This document shows positions 12,169-19,069 of a DNA stretch of 20,074 nt, piece after piece. The DNA is from a virus. A program made the position numbers and the translations under genes. How positions within the stretch are numbered: the first letter of the stretch is position 1; every line of letters begins with the position of its first letter. The notes beneath the pieces were generated by a model that was not told the DNA's origin, searched no databases, and saw only the letters and a list, made by a program, of their open reading frames with translations. The stretch lies in the IMG/VR virus record IMGVR_UViG_3300034063_000785, positions 1 to 20,074 of that record; one strand, 5' to 3'.

Positions 12169-12190
12169 GTCAAAAACGAATCCAAGACGG

Positions 12191-12223
12191 CGACCCAGGA
12201 CAAACGCGTGTTTGTCCAGGTCG
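12191..12223 (+). terminator. Long hairpin after the 5862-12168 gene run, probable terminator
   Basis: CGACC pairs with GGTCG and GGACAAAC pairs with GTTTGTCC, separated by a small internal bulge (CA opposite A) and a GCGT loop. Thirteen base pairs make a stable stem. Only TTTG follows, so the T-tract is poor and termination may be partial or factor-dependent. It lies 22 bases after the stop at 12168. Confidence 0.55.
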
Positions 12224-12291
12224 TTTGAAATCAAGCACTTAGCCCTGCAATCCTCTACCCTTTCTTTCTATTGTCTTAACTGTCTTACCTT

Positions 12292-12348
12292 TTTTCATGA
12301 AAAGAGAAGAAAAAGAAAAAAGAAGAGAAAAGTGCTATAGTAAAAGGT
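12292..12348 (+). promoter_or_regulatory. Extended -10 promoter behind a 34-nt purine tract
   Basis: The gap 12169-12405 holds, after the hairpin, a pyrimidine-rich stretch with TGTCTTA repeated (about 12272 and 12281), a 12-bp palindrome TTTTCATGAAAA (12292-12303), an unbroken run of 34 purines (12299-12332), then TGCTATAGT (12333-12341). TATAGT is five of six to TATAAT and has the TGn extension. No -35 hexamer is present 17 bases upstream. A start near 12348 would transcribe the primase operon. The local AT-richness also fits a replication origin next to a primase gene. Confidence 0.6.
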
Positions 12349-12405
12349 ATGCACGATCTTGAGCCATGACCCCATGACACCTAAGACTCCCTGGAAGAAC
12401 ACACC

Positions 12406-14709
12406 ATGACCAAACCGACCGCACTGCCCGTTATCTTCACCAACATCCCTCTGAGCCTCAAGAAGGTGCCCAGATGGGTCCTCTGGCGCTTCGTGGAGCT
12501 TGGGGAAGGGGAAGGTAAGCGATGGGCTAAATTGCCGCTCCAGGCGACCGGTATGGCCGCCAGTAGCACCAACCCGGCCACGTGGACCGACTTCCTGTCC
12601 GCCGAAGAGGCATACGCAACCGGCGCATTCGACGGGGTGGGGTTCGTGTTCGACGGATCCGACAATCTGGTCGGCATCGACCTGGATGACTGTTACGATT
12701 TGGAACAGGGCAAGCTGCACGGCCCGCACGCCGATCTGCCGGCCAAGGTGCCTGGGTACTGCGAGATTTCCCCCACCGGCACCGGCGTGAAGATTTTCAC
12801 CCTGGGCAACATGGGCGCCTCGCACGTGGACCACGAGACCGGCATCGAAATCTATCCGCGCGGCCGCTACTTCACCGTGACGGGGCACACCCTGGGCGGC
12901 GCCGTTCCGGACACCGTGGTGGACCTGTCGGCCCTGGTGCCGGCCCGATCGACCATGAACCCGGGCGACGACTTTGCGGACTACAGCGCGCCCGTGGATT
13001 CGTACGATCTGGCCCGCGTCGAGACGGAGCTTCTGCCTTACTTCGACCCCAACTGTGGCTACACCGACTGGCTGAAGGTGGGCATGGCCCTGCACCACCA
13101 GTTTCGCGGCGACTTCGAGGCCCTGGAGCTTTGGGAGCGGTGGAGCTACCAGGACGGAAACTGCCCGAAGCATTCGCACGGCGCATGCGAGACCAAGTGG
13201 GCTACCTTTCAAAAGCGCGGCGGCGCTACCCTGCGATCGCTGATATTCACGGCCAACCGCACGAAGCGCGAAGAATCGATGCGCAACGGCAATATCATCC
13301 TGCCGGCCGGCCCGCTGAATCACGCACGCGAATTCCTGGAGGCGTATTACTCGTCCGAAGAGGGCACGCAACTGGTTTACTACACGCAGGATTTCTTCGT
13401 GTACACCGGCACGCACTACGAAATGGTGGAAGAAGCGGTTGTCCGATCGCAGCTATACCAGTTCCTGGACCGCTGCCAGAAACTGGGCCCGAAGGGCGAG
13501 ATCCTGAAGTTCGCGCCGACACCCCAGTCGGTATCCGCCGCCCTGGACGCTACCCGGGCCCTGGTGATCCTGGCGGACAAGCAAGAGGTCAAGCCCCCAG
13601 TGTGGTTGGGCGACGCAGCCAAGGACCGGCCAGAGGCCTCCAAACTGGTGAGCCTGGAGAATGGCCTGTTCCATTCCGAGGACAGCGTGCTACTCCCGCA
13701 CACGTTGAAATTCTTCACCAAGAACAGCCTGCCGTTTGCCTACGACCCGGCTGCGGACTGCCCGACCTGGGAGCGGTTTCTGAAGGACATTTGGCCCGAG
13801 GACCAGGAGTCGATCGACTGTCTCCAGGAAATCTTTGGCTATATCCTGTCGGGCGATACCCGGCAGCAGAAGTTCTTCAACGTGATCGGCCCGCGCCGCT
13901 CCGGCAAGGGCACGATCAACAAGGTCCTGGTGGCCCTTCTGGGGCAGCACAATACCGTGGCGCCGGAACTGGGCGAGCTATGCGATACCTTCGGCCTGCA
14001 ACCCTGGCTAGGCAAACTCCTGGCATCGTTCACGGACGCACGCGCGCCGGAGCGCAACCGCGGTGCCGTCGTCTCGCAACTGCTGCGGATCGTGGGCGGA
14101 GATACTGTCACCGTCAACCGCAAGAACAAGGAAGCCTGGAACGGGTATCTGCCGACCCGTATCGTGATTTACTCGAACGAAATTCTGCAACTCAGTGAAA
14201 ACAGCAACGCCCTGACCGGCCGAATGGTTGTGCTGCGCATGACCAATTCGTTCTACGGTAAGGAAGATGCGGATCTGTCCAACAAACTGATGGCGGAACT
14301 GCCGGGTATCTTCAACTGGTCCCTGGAAGGCCTGCGCCGGCGCGTAAACCGTGGCGGATACTTCATCCAACCCAAGACCGGCCAGGAACTGACCGAGATG
14401 ATGGAAGAGGTATCTAACCCCCTGGGCACATTCTTCGACGACGTGCTTGTCCTGGAGCCCGCCGGTTTTGTCCTGAAAGAAGATGTGTTTACAGTTTATA
14501 AGAAATGGTGTCATAATCGAAATATCGTTGTGGGAAGCAGTCTCGCATTCAAGCGTAAATTCCTGGCCGCGACGCAGCACCTTCCAATCAAGGCCAAGCA
14601 ACGACGCACAGGCGCCGAGGACCGGGCCTATGTTTATGAAGGCGTACGATTTACCAACGAGGCGAAGAAGTACTTGGACAGCATCGACACCGGAGGTACG
14701 GAATTTTGA
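12406..14709 (+). CDS. Primase-helicase: Prim-Pol-like N-terminus, PriCT, SF3/D5 helicase
   Basis: This 767-residue protein probably primes and unwinds phage DNA. Residues 5-180 look like an archaeo-eukaryotic Prim-Pol domain: NPATWTDF, GIDLDD (D92 and D94 metal ligands), SPTGTGVK (122-129) and GIEIYPRGRYFTVTGH (146-161). Residues about 195-285 fit PriCT_2 (WLKVGMALHH, then ELWERWS). Residues about 300-450 resemble D5_N. The SF3 helicase has Walker A GPRRSGKGT (495-503, K501) and motif C IVIYSNE (586-592). The layout resembles the primase-polymerase of phage NrS-1. CTGGAAG precedes the ATG. It heads the replication operon. Confidence 0.92.
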   Translation: MTKPTALPVIFTNIPLSLKKVPRWVLWRFVELGEGEGKRWAKLPLQATGMAASSTNPATWTDFLSAEEAYATGAFDGVGFVFDGSDNLVGIDLDDCYDLEQGKLHGPHADLPAKVPGYCEISPTGTGVKIFTLGNMGASHVDHETGIEIYPRGRYFTVTGHTLGGAVPDTVVDLSALVPARSTMNPGDDFADYSAPVDSYDLARVETELLPYFDPNCGYTDWLKVGMALHHQFRGDFEALELWERWSYQDGNCPKHSHGACETKWATFQKRGGATLRSLIFTANRTKREESMRNGNIILPAGPLNHAREFLEAYYSSEEGTQLVYYTQDFFVYTGTHYEMVEEAVVRSQLYQFLDRCQKLGPKGEILKFAPTPQSVSAALDATRALVILADKQEVKPPVWLGDAAKDRPEASKLVSLENGLFHSEDSVLLPHTLKFFTKNSLPFAYDPAADCPTWERFLKDIWPEDQESIDCLQEIFGYILSGDTRQQKFFNVIGPRRSGKGTINKVLVALLGQHNTVAPELGELCDTFGLQPWLGKLLASFTDARAPERNRGAVVSQLLRIVGGDTVTVNRKNKEAWNGYLPTRIVIYSNEILQLSENSNALTGRMVVLRMTNSFYGKEDADLSNKLMAELPGIFNWSLEGLRRRVNRGGYFIQPKTGQELTEMMEEVSNPLGTFFDDVLVLEPAGFVLKEDVFTVYKKWCHNRNIVVGSSLAFKRKFLAATQHLPIKAKQRRTGAEDRAYVYEGVRFTNEAKKYLDSIDTGGTEF

Positions 14710-15350
14710 GTAAGAAAGACTGGGGCTACTATCACGTCGATTGCGGGCACTTTCCTGCACAGATGAAACTGTGCTTTGACCGCAAGAGTTTCCAGAAAAT
14801 CCTGGAGGACCACAACATCACCCTGCGGGCGGAGGCCCTGGTCGATGGAGTCGCGGAGACGCACTTCATCGCCGACGGCCGAAACGCGGTGATCATCGTG
14901 GTGTTCGACCTGGACGAATGTATCGATGAGGATCCGTCGTACTTGGTCGGGGTTATCGCCCACGAGGCCACACACGCGGTTTGCCGGGTGTTTGACCATA
15001 TTGGCGAGCAGAAGGACGAGATCGGGGAAGAGTCTCGCGCGTACCTGACGGAGCATCTGGTTCGTCAGATATTTGCCGGTATTAAGATGCACGTAGAAAA
15101 GAATGCTAGAAAAGAAGATCGAGCAACATCTCGGAAAAAGGGTAAAGGAACTGGGGGGTCTGAGCCTCAAGTGGATCAGCACGATCAGCGGAGTGCCGGA
15201 CCGGATAGTAATCCTGCCCAACTGCCTGCGGATGGTGGAACTGAAGACCGAAAAGGGGATTCTGTCGGAGCGCCAAAAACTGGTGTTTCAGCAACTCGAA
15301 AGCCTGGGGTTCCCAGTTACCGTATTGCGATCAAAGGAGGCAGTCGATGA
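14706..15350 (+). CDS. HExxH putative metalloprotease-like phage protein, TTG start, long 3' overlap
   Basis: The start is TTG at 14706, with GGAGGT eight bases upstream and a TTGA overlap with the primase stop. VGVIAHEATHAV holds H86-E-A-T-H90, and EESRAYLTEHLVRQIF (from residue 109) may give a third zinc ligand; this pair recurs in small phage proteins of unknown role. The recognisable domain ends near residue 132. The frame has no stop there and continues 248 bases into the VRR-NUC gene, giving a low-complexity Ser/Gly/Asp/Lys tail of about 80 residues. The tail may be real, or a stop may have been lost. Confidence 0.75.
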   Translation: MSKKDWGYYHVDCGHFPAQMKLCFDRKSFQKILEDHNITLRAEALVDGVAETHFIADGRNAVIIVVFDLDECIDEDPSYLVGVIAHEATHAVCRVFDHIGEQKDEIGEESRAYLTEHLVRQIFAGIKMHVEKNARKEDRATSRKKGKGTGGSEPQVDQHDQRSAGPDSNPAQLPADGGTEDRKGDSVGAPKTGVSATRKPGVPSYRIAIKGGSR

Positions 15351-15435
15351 TTTTATCCAGAAAACGTGCGTACCGTCGGACCAAGACGGGGTTCCTGTCG
15401 GACCTGATGCACAAGGCAAAAAAGCGCGCAAGTGA
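15103..15435 (+). CDS. VRR-NUC domain nuclease
   Basis: This 110-residue protein has SGVPDRIVILPN, RMVELKTEKG and SERQKLVFQQLESLG followed by VTVLRSKEAVDDFI, the VRR-NUC core with catalytic Asp, Glu-x-Lys and a conserved Gln. VRR-NUC stand-alone proteins of about 100 residues act in phage replication and recombination, probably on branched DNA, and are often next to SNF2-like helicases, as here. The ATG at 15103 lies inside the long overlap with the upstream frame. The tail after residue 85 is lower in complexity and overlaps the next gene by 89 bases. Confidence 0.9.
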   Translation: MLEKKIEQHLGKRVKELGGLSLKWISTISGVPDRIVILPNCLRMVELKTEKGILSERQKLVFQQLESLGFPVTVLRSKEAVDDFIQKTCVPSDQDGVPVGPDAQGKKARK

Positions 15436-16501
15436 ACGCAATACCCCGTTCGACCTGGACCTGAAGTACCTGGAGTCGATCACGACAGACCGGTGTCCGA
15501 TCTTCCATACGCCCCTGGTGTACGCGCAGTCCTCCGACCGCGGCGACGAGCGCCCGTCGCTAGACTGCATCGTGCCGCACCTGGGCTACGTGCGCGGCAA
15601 TGTGGTGTTCATTTCCAACGTCGCCAACCGAATCAAAAGTAATGTGACGGAGCGCGAGATTTACAAGGTGGCAGACTGGTTGCACGCGAAACGGAAGGAA
15701 GTTCTCTATGCTCTCGGAAACAATGCTGCACAGCTATCAGCAGGACCTGATAGCAAAGGCGGCAACCTTGCCACATATTGGTTTACTCCTAGAGCCTGGA
15801 TTGGGAAAAACCGTAACCGTACTAACGATCTTGGCCCGCTCTGCGTCGGGGCGGACCCTAGTAATTGCTCCGAAAAAGGTTGCGGAGAATGTATGGTTGC
15901 AAGAATCCGCAAAATGGGAGCACCTAAAGCATCTTCGGGTTTCCCGGGTATTGGGCACGCCCGCGCAGCGTATGCAAGCCTTGCAAGCCGATGCGGACAT
16001 TTACGTGATCAATTTAGAGAACGTGGCGTGGCTTGTCGAATCAGCCTGGAAAGATGGTTTCTTCAACTACCTCGTTTTGGACGAGAGCAGCAGATTCAAA
16101 GACCCGTCTACGCAGCGGTTCAAGGCACTCAAGAAAGTGTTCCGCAAGTTCAGCCGGCGGATTATCGCTACGGGAACGCCCTCCCCGCAGGGCCTGGGCG
16201 ACCTGTGGTCTCAGGTGGCGATCCTGGACGAGGGACAGCGATTGGAGAAGTCGCTAACCAAGTTTCGCATGTTGTACATGGAGCCGATCGAAAAGAACTG
16301 GCACACCAACGTAGTATACAAGTGGGGTGTCAAACCGGGAATGGCGAAGGTCATCCAGAAGAAAATCGCCGACATTTGTTTCAGCCTCCGAGCCGAAGAC
16401 TATTTGAAGTTGCCGCGGCTTACGAACGTCTACCACAAGATGTGTATGGATCCGGCCATACGAAAATACTACGACCAGATGCGAAAGGAAATGGTCAGTG
16501 A
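15347..16501 (+). CDS. HNH-like endonuclease; frame continues 794 bases into the helicase gene
   Basis: The recognisable part is residues 1-120: a basic N-terminus (RKRAYRRTKTGFLSDLMHKA), DRCPIFHTPLVY, ERPSLDCIVPHLGYVRGN and VVFISNVANRIKS. This is the order of phage HNH-type nucleases with CP-hxx...SLDrI.P..GYv.GNv..iS..aN..Ks; the usual LDRIDP reads LDCIVP. GGAGG sits eight bases before the ATG. Homologous sequence ends near 15706, but the frame does not stop until 16501. The last 260 residues look like an out-of-frame reading of the helicase gene and are doubtful. Confidence 0.72.
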   Translation: MILSRKRAYRRTKTGFLSDLMHKAKKRASERNTPFDLDLKYLESITTDRCPIFHTPLVYAQSSDRGDERPSLDCIVPHLGYVRGNVVFISNVANRIKSNVTEREIYKVADWLHAKRKEVLYALGNNAAQLSAGPDSKGGNLATYWFTPRAWIGKNRNRTNDLGPLCVGADPSNCSEKGCGECMVARIRKMGAPKASSGFPGIGHARAAYASLASRCGHLRDQFRERGVACRISLERWFLQLPRFGREQQIQRPVYAAVQGTQESVPQVQPADYRYGNALPAGPGRPVVSGGDPGRGTAIGEVANQVSHVVHGADRKELAHQRSIQVGCQTGNGEGHPEENRRHLFQPPSRRLFEVAAAYERLPQDVYGSGHTKILRPDAKGNGQ

Positions 16502-17045
16502 AATTGATGGTCAAAAAATCACTGCTGCGACTGCGGCAGCTATGGCAGGAAAGCTGCTCCAGTTTACGTCAGGTGCAATCTACGATGAAGACGGTAACAC
16601 GACTGAGCTACATTCAGCAAAGGTTGAATTACTGGAATCAATCGTGGAAGAAAACCCGGCACCAACTATGGTTTTCTATCACTTCAAGAGTGCAAAAAAG
16701 CGGCTTATGGAAGCGTTTCCGTACGCCGCGGAATTGAACGAGGCAAACATACTGAGGTGGAATCGCGGGGAGATTAAGATGCTGATCGCTCACCCGCAGT
16801 CCGGGGGGATTGGCTTGAATCTCCAGTGCAACGCAGGGAACATGGCACACGTCGTTTGGTACGACTTGCCCTGGAGCGCGGAGAACTACATTCAGGCCAA
16901 CGCACGTGTGTACCGGCAGGGTCAAACCAAGCCGGTCATGCTGCACCATCTGGTCATGGAGCAGAGCATCGACGAGCAAGTCGTTCGAGCCCTGGAGGGC
17001 AAGATCGATTCCCAAGACGCACTAATGGAATCACTAAAGCTATGA
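15708..17045 (+). CDS. SNF2-like superfamily 2 helicase/translocase
   Basis: This 445-residue ATP-dependent DNA translocase shows all main motifs: Walker A EPGLGKT (29-35), Walker B-type DESS (125-128), motif III ATGTPSPQGLGDLW, motif V GGIGLNLQ and motif VI QANARVYRQGQTKPV. It is the usual length for phage SNF2-type proteins that accompany VRR-NUC nucleases in replication or recombination modules. GGAAGGAA lies seven bases before the ATG at 15708. The end overlaps the next gene as ATGA. Confidence 0.93.
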   Translation: MLSETMLHSYQQDLIAKAATLPHIGLLLEPGLGKTVTVLTILARSASGRTLVIAPKKVAENVWLQESAKWEHLKHLRVSRVLGTPAQRMQALQADADIYVINLENVAWLVESAWKDGFFNYLVLDESSRFKDPSTQRFKALKKVFRKFSRRIIATGTPSPQGLGDLWSQVAILDEGQRLEKSLTKFRMLYMEPIEKNWHTNVVYKWGVKPGMAKVIQKKIADICFSLRAEDYLKLPRLTNVYHKMCMDPAIRKYYDQMRKEMVSEIDGQKITAATAAAMAGKLLQFTSGAIYDEDGNTTELHSAKVELLESIVEENPAPTMVFYHFKSAKKRLMEAFPYAAELNEANILRWNRGEIKMLIAHPQSGGIGLNLQCNAGNMAHVVWYDLPWSAENYIQANARVYRQGQTKPVMLHHLVMEQSIDEQVVRALEGKIDSQDALMESLKL

Positions 17046-17341
17046 GTACCGTACACAAGAAGAACGCGTCCGTAACGCGCCTGTCCGACGAAGAGCCGGA
17101 CCTGATGGAGCAGGAGGACCTGGAGGGGCTAATGAATTCGTCCGACCTTTCGGGTTGGACAAGTGACGACCTGATCGACATTCGACGCATCATCGAAAAG
17201 AAGATGCCCGAGAAACAGCGCGAAGTGTTGGAGGCCTATATCATGGGATATACTGCCGCCGACCTGGAGGTCACAGAAAAGTACTGGCGCTATCACCTAA
17301 AGCGCGCGATAACGCTGATCAAAAAGGAAATGGGTGTATGA
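17042..17341 (+). CDS. Sigma region 4-like helix-turn-helix protein
   Basis: In this 99-residue protein, residues 1-50 are acidic and variable. Residues 54-95 read KMPEKQREVLEAYIMGYTAA, then DLEVTEKYWRYHLKRAITLI. This matches sigma region 4 (LPERQREVLELRYLEGLSYAEIA...ISEGTVRSRLHRAL), but about four residues in the turn between the helices are missing. It may supply region 4 for the sigma-like protein at 7815-8396, as gp33 with gp55 in T4 or SigO with RsoA in Bacillus. It could instead be an unrelated phage regulator with the same fold. It sits between the helicase and the dNMP kinase with ATGA overlaps on both sides. Confidence 0.75.
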   Translation: MSTVHKKNASVTRLSDEEPDLMEQEDLEGLMNSSDLSGWTSDDLIDIRRIIEKKMPEKQREVLEAYIMGYTAADLEVTEKYWRYHLKRAITLIKKEMGV

Positions 17342-17865
17342 CTCAACTGATTGCATTCACCGGCCGCGCCGGCAGCGGCAAGAGTACCGCAGCCATGTAC
17401 CTACAAAGCATGTACAACTTCAAGCAGGCCAAGTTCGCCGGCACGCTGAAGGACATGCTGAAGAGCCTGGGACTCACGCACGAGCACCTGGAAGGCAACC
17501 TCAAGGAACGGCCCTGCGAGCTTCTTGGCGGCCACACGCCGCGACATGCGATGCAAACCCTTGGCACCGAGTGGGGGCGCAACCTTATCGTCCCAGACCT
17601 ATGGGTCCGCGCCTGGACGTACAAGGTCCAGACCCTGCTGTCTCAAGGCGTGTCGGTGGTCTGCGACGACTGCCGATTCGATAACGAGGTGCAGGCTGTG
17701 CAAAATCTTGGCGGAGTCGTCTGCCATATTTCGCGCGGCGAAGAGTTCCACGCCACGGGTGCTGACCACCCGAGTGAAATGGTGCCGGAGAAGTTCGACG
17801 TGGAGATTTACAACTTCGGCAAATTTGATGAATTGAACTGGCAACTTAACCGACTGGTGAAATGA
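17338..17865 (+). CDS. Deoxynucleoside monophosphate kinase
   Basis: This 175-residue protein has the P-loop GRAGSGKST at residues 9-17, RHAMQTLGTEWGRNLI (substrate-side motif common to phage dNMP kinases), VVCDDCRFDNEV (Walker B-like region) and the final EIYNFGKFDELNWQLNRLV. It should phosphorylate dNMPs to dNDPs, including the dTMP made by ThyX, in the host cytoplasm. The start overlaps the upstream TGA, and AAAAAGGAAAT serves as ribosome site. Length and motif order agree with the family. Confidence 0.9.
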   Translation: MTQLIAFTGRAGSGKSTAAMYLQSMYNFKQAKFAGTLKDMLKSLGLTHEHLEGNLKERPCELLGGHTPRHAMQTLGTEWGRNLIVPDLWVRAWTYKVQTLLSQGVSVVCDDCRFDNEVQAVQNLGGVVCHISRGEEFHATGADHPSEMVPEKFDVEIYNFGKFDELNWQLNRLVK

Positions 17866-18113
17866 TGAAATACTATTCAACCTTGATCAACCTGGAAACA
17901 GCCCTGATCGACCTGGACGGGTTGGCGCCAATCCTGTACGCTGTCGCAACCAGTGCGCAGGAAATGACGCACGATGAATTGCAGTCCGCACTGCACCGCA
18001 TCGAATCCCTGCTCCGCAGCGGCCTCGAAAACGCAAACGATAGGTTCCAAGAAGTGTTTTCAGAAATCCGTGATGACACCCACGAGCCCCCAACCAAGAA
18101 AGGCAAGAAATGA
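17862..18113 (+). CDS. Small helical phage protein, diverged paralogue of its neighbour
   Basis: This 83-residue protein contains EMTHDELQSALHRIESLL, then a helix with RFQEVFSEI, and a basic tail. The wording MT-x-DE-x3-A-x3-I-x2-L...F is shared with the next gene (AMTEDEMSNAILGIKTL ... IFEAL), suggesting duplication. Two in-frame ATGs occur (17862, 17865); the first overlaps the TGA upstream. Function is unknown. Confidence 0.7.
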   Translation: MMKYYSTLINLETALIDLDGLAPILYAVATSAQEMTHDELQSALHRIESLLRSGLENANDRFQEVFSEIRDDTHEPPTKKGKK

Positions 18114-18325
18114 AAACCCGATTCGATCTTGAACAAGCGATCATGCGCGTCTGGGGCACAAGCGAAGACCTGGACGCGCTTTTTGAACAGTACCTTGATG
18201 CGACGATTGCCATGACCGAGGACGAAATGTCCAACGCAATCCTGGGCATCAAGACACTTCACGAATTGCGAATGCAGCAAATGTGGCGCATCTTCGAGGC
18301 CCTGGCAGGGGAGAAAAAGATATGA
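18110..18325 (+). CDS. Small helical phage protein (paralogue of upstream gene)
   Basis: This 71-residue protein begins MKTRFDLEQAIMRVWGTSED and continues DLDALFEQYLD, then MTEDEMSNAILGIKTLHEL and a terminal FEALAGEKKI. It resembles a small phage family of unknown function. AAGAAAGG precedes the ATG, which overlaps the upstream TGA. It and the upstream gene share a common core. Confidence 0.72.
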   Translation: MKTRFDLEQAIMRVWGTSEDLDALFEQYLDATIAMTEDEMSNAILGIKTLHELRMQQMWRIFEALAGEKKI

Positions 18326-18519
18326 GCAAACTACTCCAACAACTTATGGTCCGTGGGGGCTTTAGCAACAAGGAAAACGTGGAGCTAAAGCGCCAGGAGT
18401 TGGCCGGCGCCATCACCCGGATCGTCATCAACGAGGCCCTGGCGGAGGCCAAACAGAGGGCCAAGGCCCGGGACGAGGTGAAGCAACCGAAGAAGATCAT
18501 CACTGATCCAGAGGATTAG
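18322..18519 (+). CDS. Small basic hypothetical protein, last gene of operon
   Basis: This 65-residue protein is helical and basic (LKRQELAGAITRIVINEALA, then EAKQRAKARDE). The start at ATG 18322 overlaps the upstream TGA and has GGGGAGAAA just before it. An in-frame ATG at 18283 lacks a ribosome site and would overlap by 43 bases. The TAG is one base before a terminator. Function unknown. Confidence 0.72.
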   Translation: MSKLLQQLMVRGGFSNKENVELKRQELAGAITRIVINEALAEAKQRAKARDEVKQPKKIITDPED

Positions 18520-18520
18520 G

Positions 18521-18544
18521 AAAGGGGCGGAAACGCCCCTTTTC
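18521..18544 (+). terminator. Intrinsic terminator of the replication operon
   Basis: AAAGGGGCG (18521-18529) pairs with CGCCCCTTT (18534-18542) across a GAAA tetraloop, followed by further T's. It begins one base after the TAG of the last gene and ends the operon that begins at 12406. Confidence 0.9.
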
Positions 18545-18549
18545 TTGCA

Positions 18550-18607
18550 TTGGTTGAGATATGGGACGACCCCATTTGGACCCAACCAAGCGCCCTTTCT
18601 CGGGCGC
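18550..18607 (+). other. Structured non-coding segment upstream of terminase small subunit-like gene
   Basis: Two imperfectly nested pairings are visible: TTGGTTG (18550-18556) with CAACCAA (18583-18589), enclosing ATGGG (18561-18565) with CCCAT (18571-18575). A second hairpin follows immediately, GCGCCC (18590-18595) with GGGCGC (18602-18607). There is no T-tract. Position before a small terminase gene makes a packaging recognition site (pac/cos) or a structured leader possible. Confidence 0.5.
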
Positions 18608-18626
18608 GCCACCTTAGCGTCACTGT

Positions 18627-19022
18627 ATGGCACCCCCTAAAAAATATCTCTTCAAGCCTGAAATGTGCGACGTATTAGTCGCAATGGGCAAGACTGGCGC
18701 ATCCCAGAAAATGATGTTCAGTGCAATCGGCATCACGCATAACGTGTCCGAGCAATGGAAGGAAAAGCACCCCGAATACGCCGCGGCCCTGGACGAAGCG
18801 ATCACTCACTCACAAGCATATTGGGAGCGCGAGCTTCTGGCTAACGTCGGCAACAAGGCATTCAATTCGCGCATCGCAGAGATTGCCCTGCGCGGTCAGT
18901 TCCCCAAGGATTACAAGGAAACCCGCGAGCAGAAGGTCGAGGGTAAGGTCGAGGTGGTCATGGATTTCAGTGGCGCCGTCAACGACCTGATCAAAAAACT
19001 CCGAGACGCGAAGACCGAATAA
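18627..19022 (+). CDS. Terminase small subunit-like DNA-packaging protein
   Basis: In this 131-residue protein the N-terminal part (residues 10-55) reads as a helix-turn-helix: EMCDVLVAMGKTGASQKM, then ITHNVSEQWKEKHPEYAAAL. A helical middle YWERELLANVGNKAFN and RGQFPKDYKETREQ follow, then an acidic C-terminal helix. The W-x-x-KHPEY and 'YWE...F' order is typical of small terminase proteins that recognise phage DNA for packaging. No ribosome site of the usual kind is seen before the ATG (CACTGTATG), so initiation may depend on the upstream structure. It stands alone between two terminators. Confidence 0.72.
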   Translation: MAPPKKYLFKPEMCDVLVAMGKTGASQKMMFSAIGITHNVSEQWKEKHPEYAAALDEAITHSQAYWERELLANVGNKAFNSRIAEIALRGQFPKDYKETREQKVEGKVEVVMDFSGAVNDLIKKLRDAKTE

Positions 19023-19041
19023 AAGCACAAAACGCCCTCCC

Positions 19042-19069
19042 AAAAGCGGCCCATCGAGGCCGCTTTTTT
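19042..19069 (+). terminator. Intrinsic terminator after the terminase small subunit-like gene
   Basis: AAAAGCGGCC (19042-19051) pairs with GGCCGCTTTT (from 19058) around a CATCGA loop, and the run extends to six T's. It lies 19 bases after the TAA at 19022 and isolates the gene as a single-gene transcription unit. Confidence 0.92.

Noticed and set aside
12295-13416. 373-residue minus-strand frame opposite the primase
   Set aside because: It is antisense to recognisable Prim-Pol motifs and has no family signal; GC-rich codon bias makes such shadows common.
13131-14198. 355-residue + strand frame inside the primase gene
   Set aside because: It is out of frame with clear SF3 helicase motifs and shows the low-complexity Arg/Pro/Gly composition of a shadow frame.
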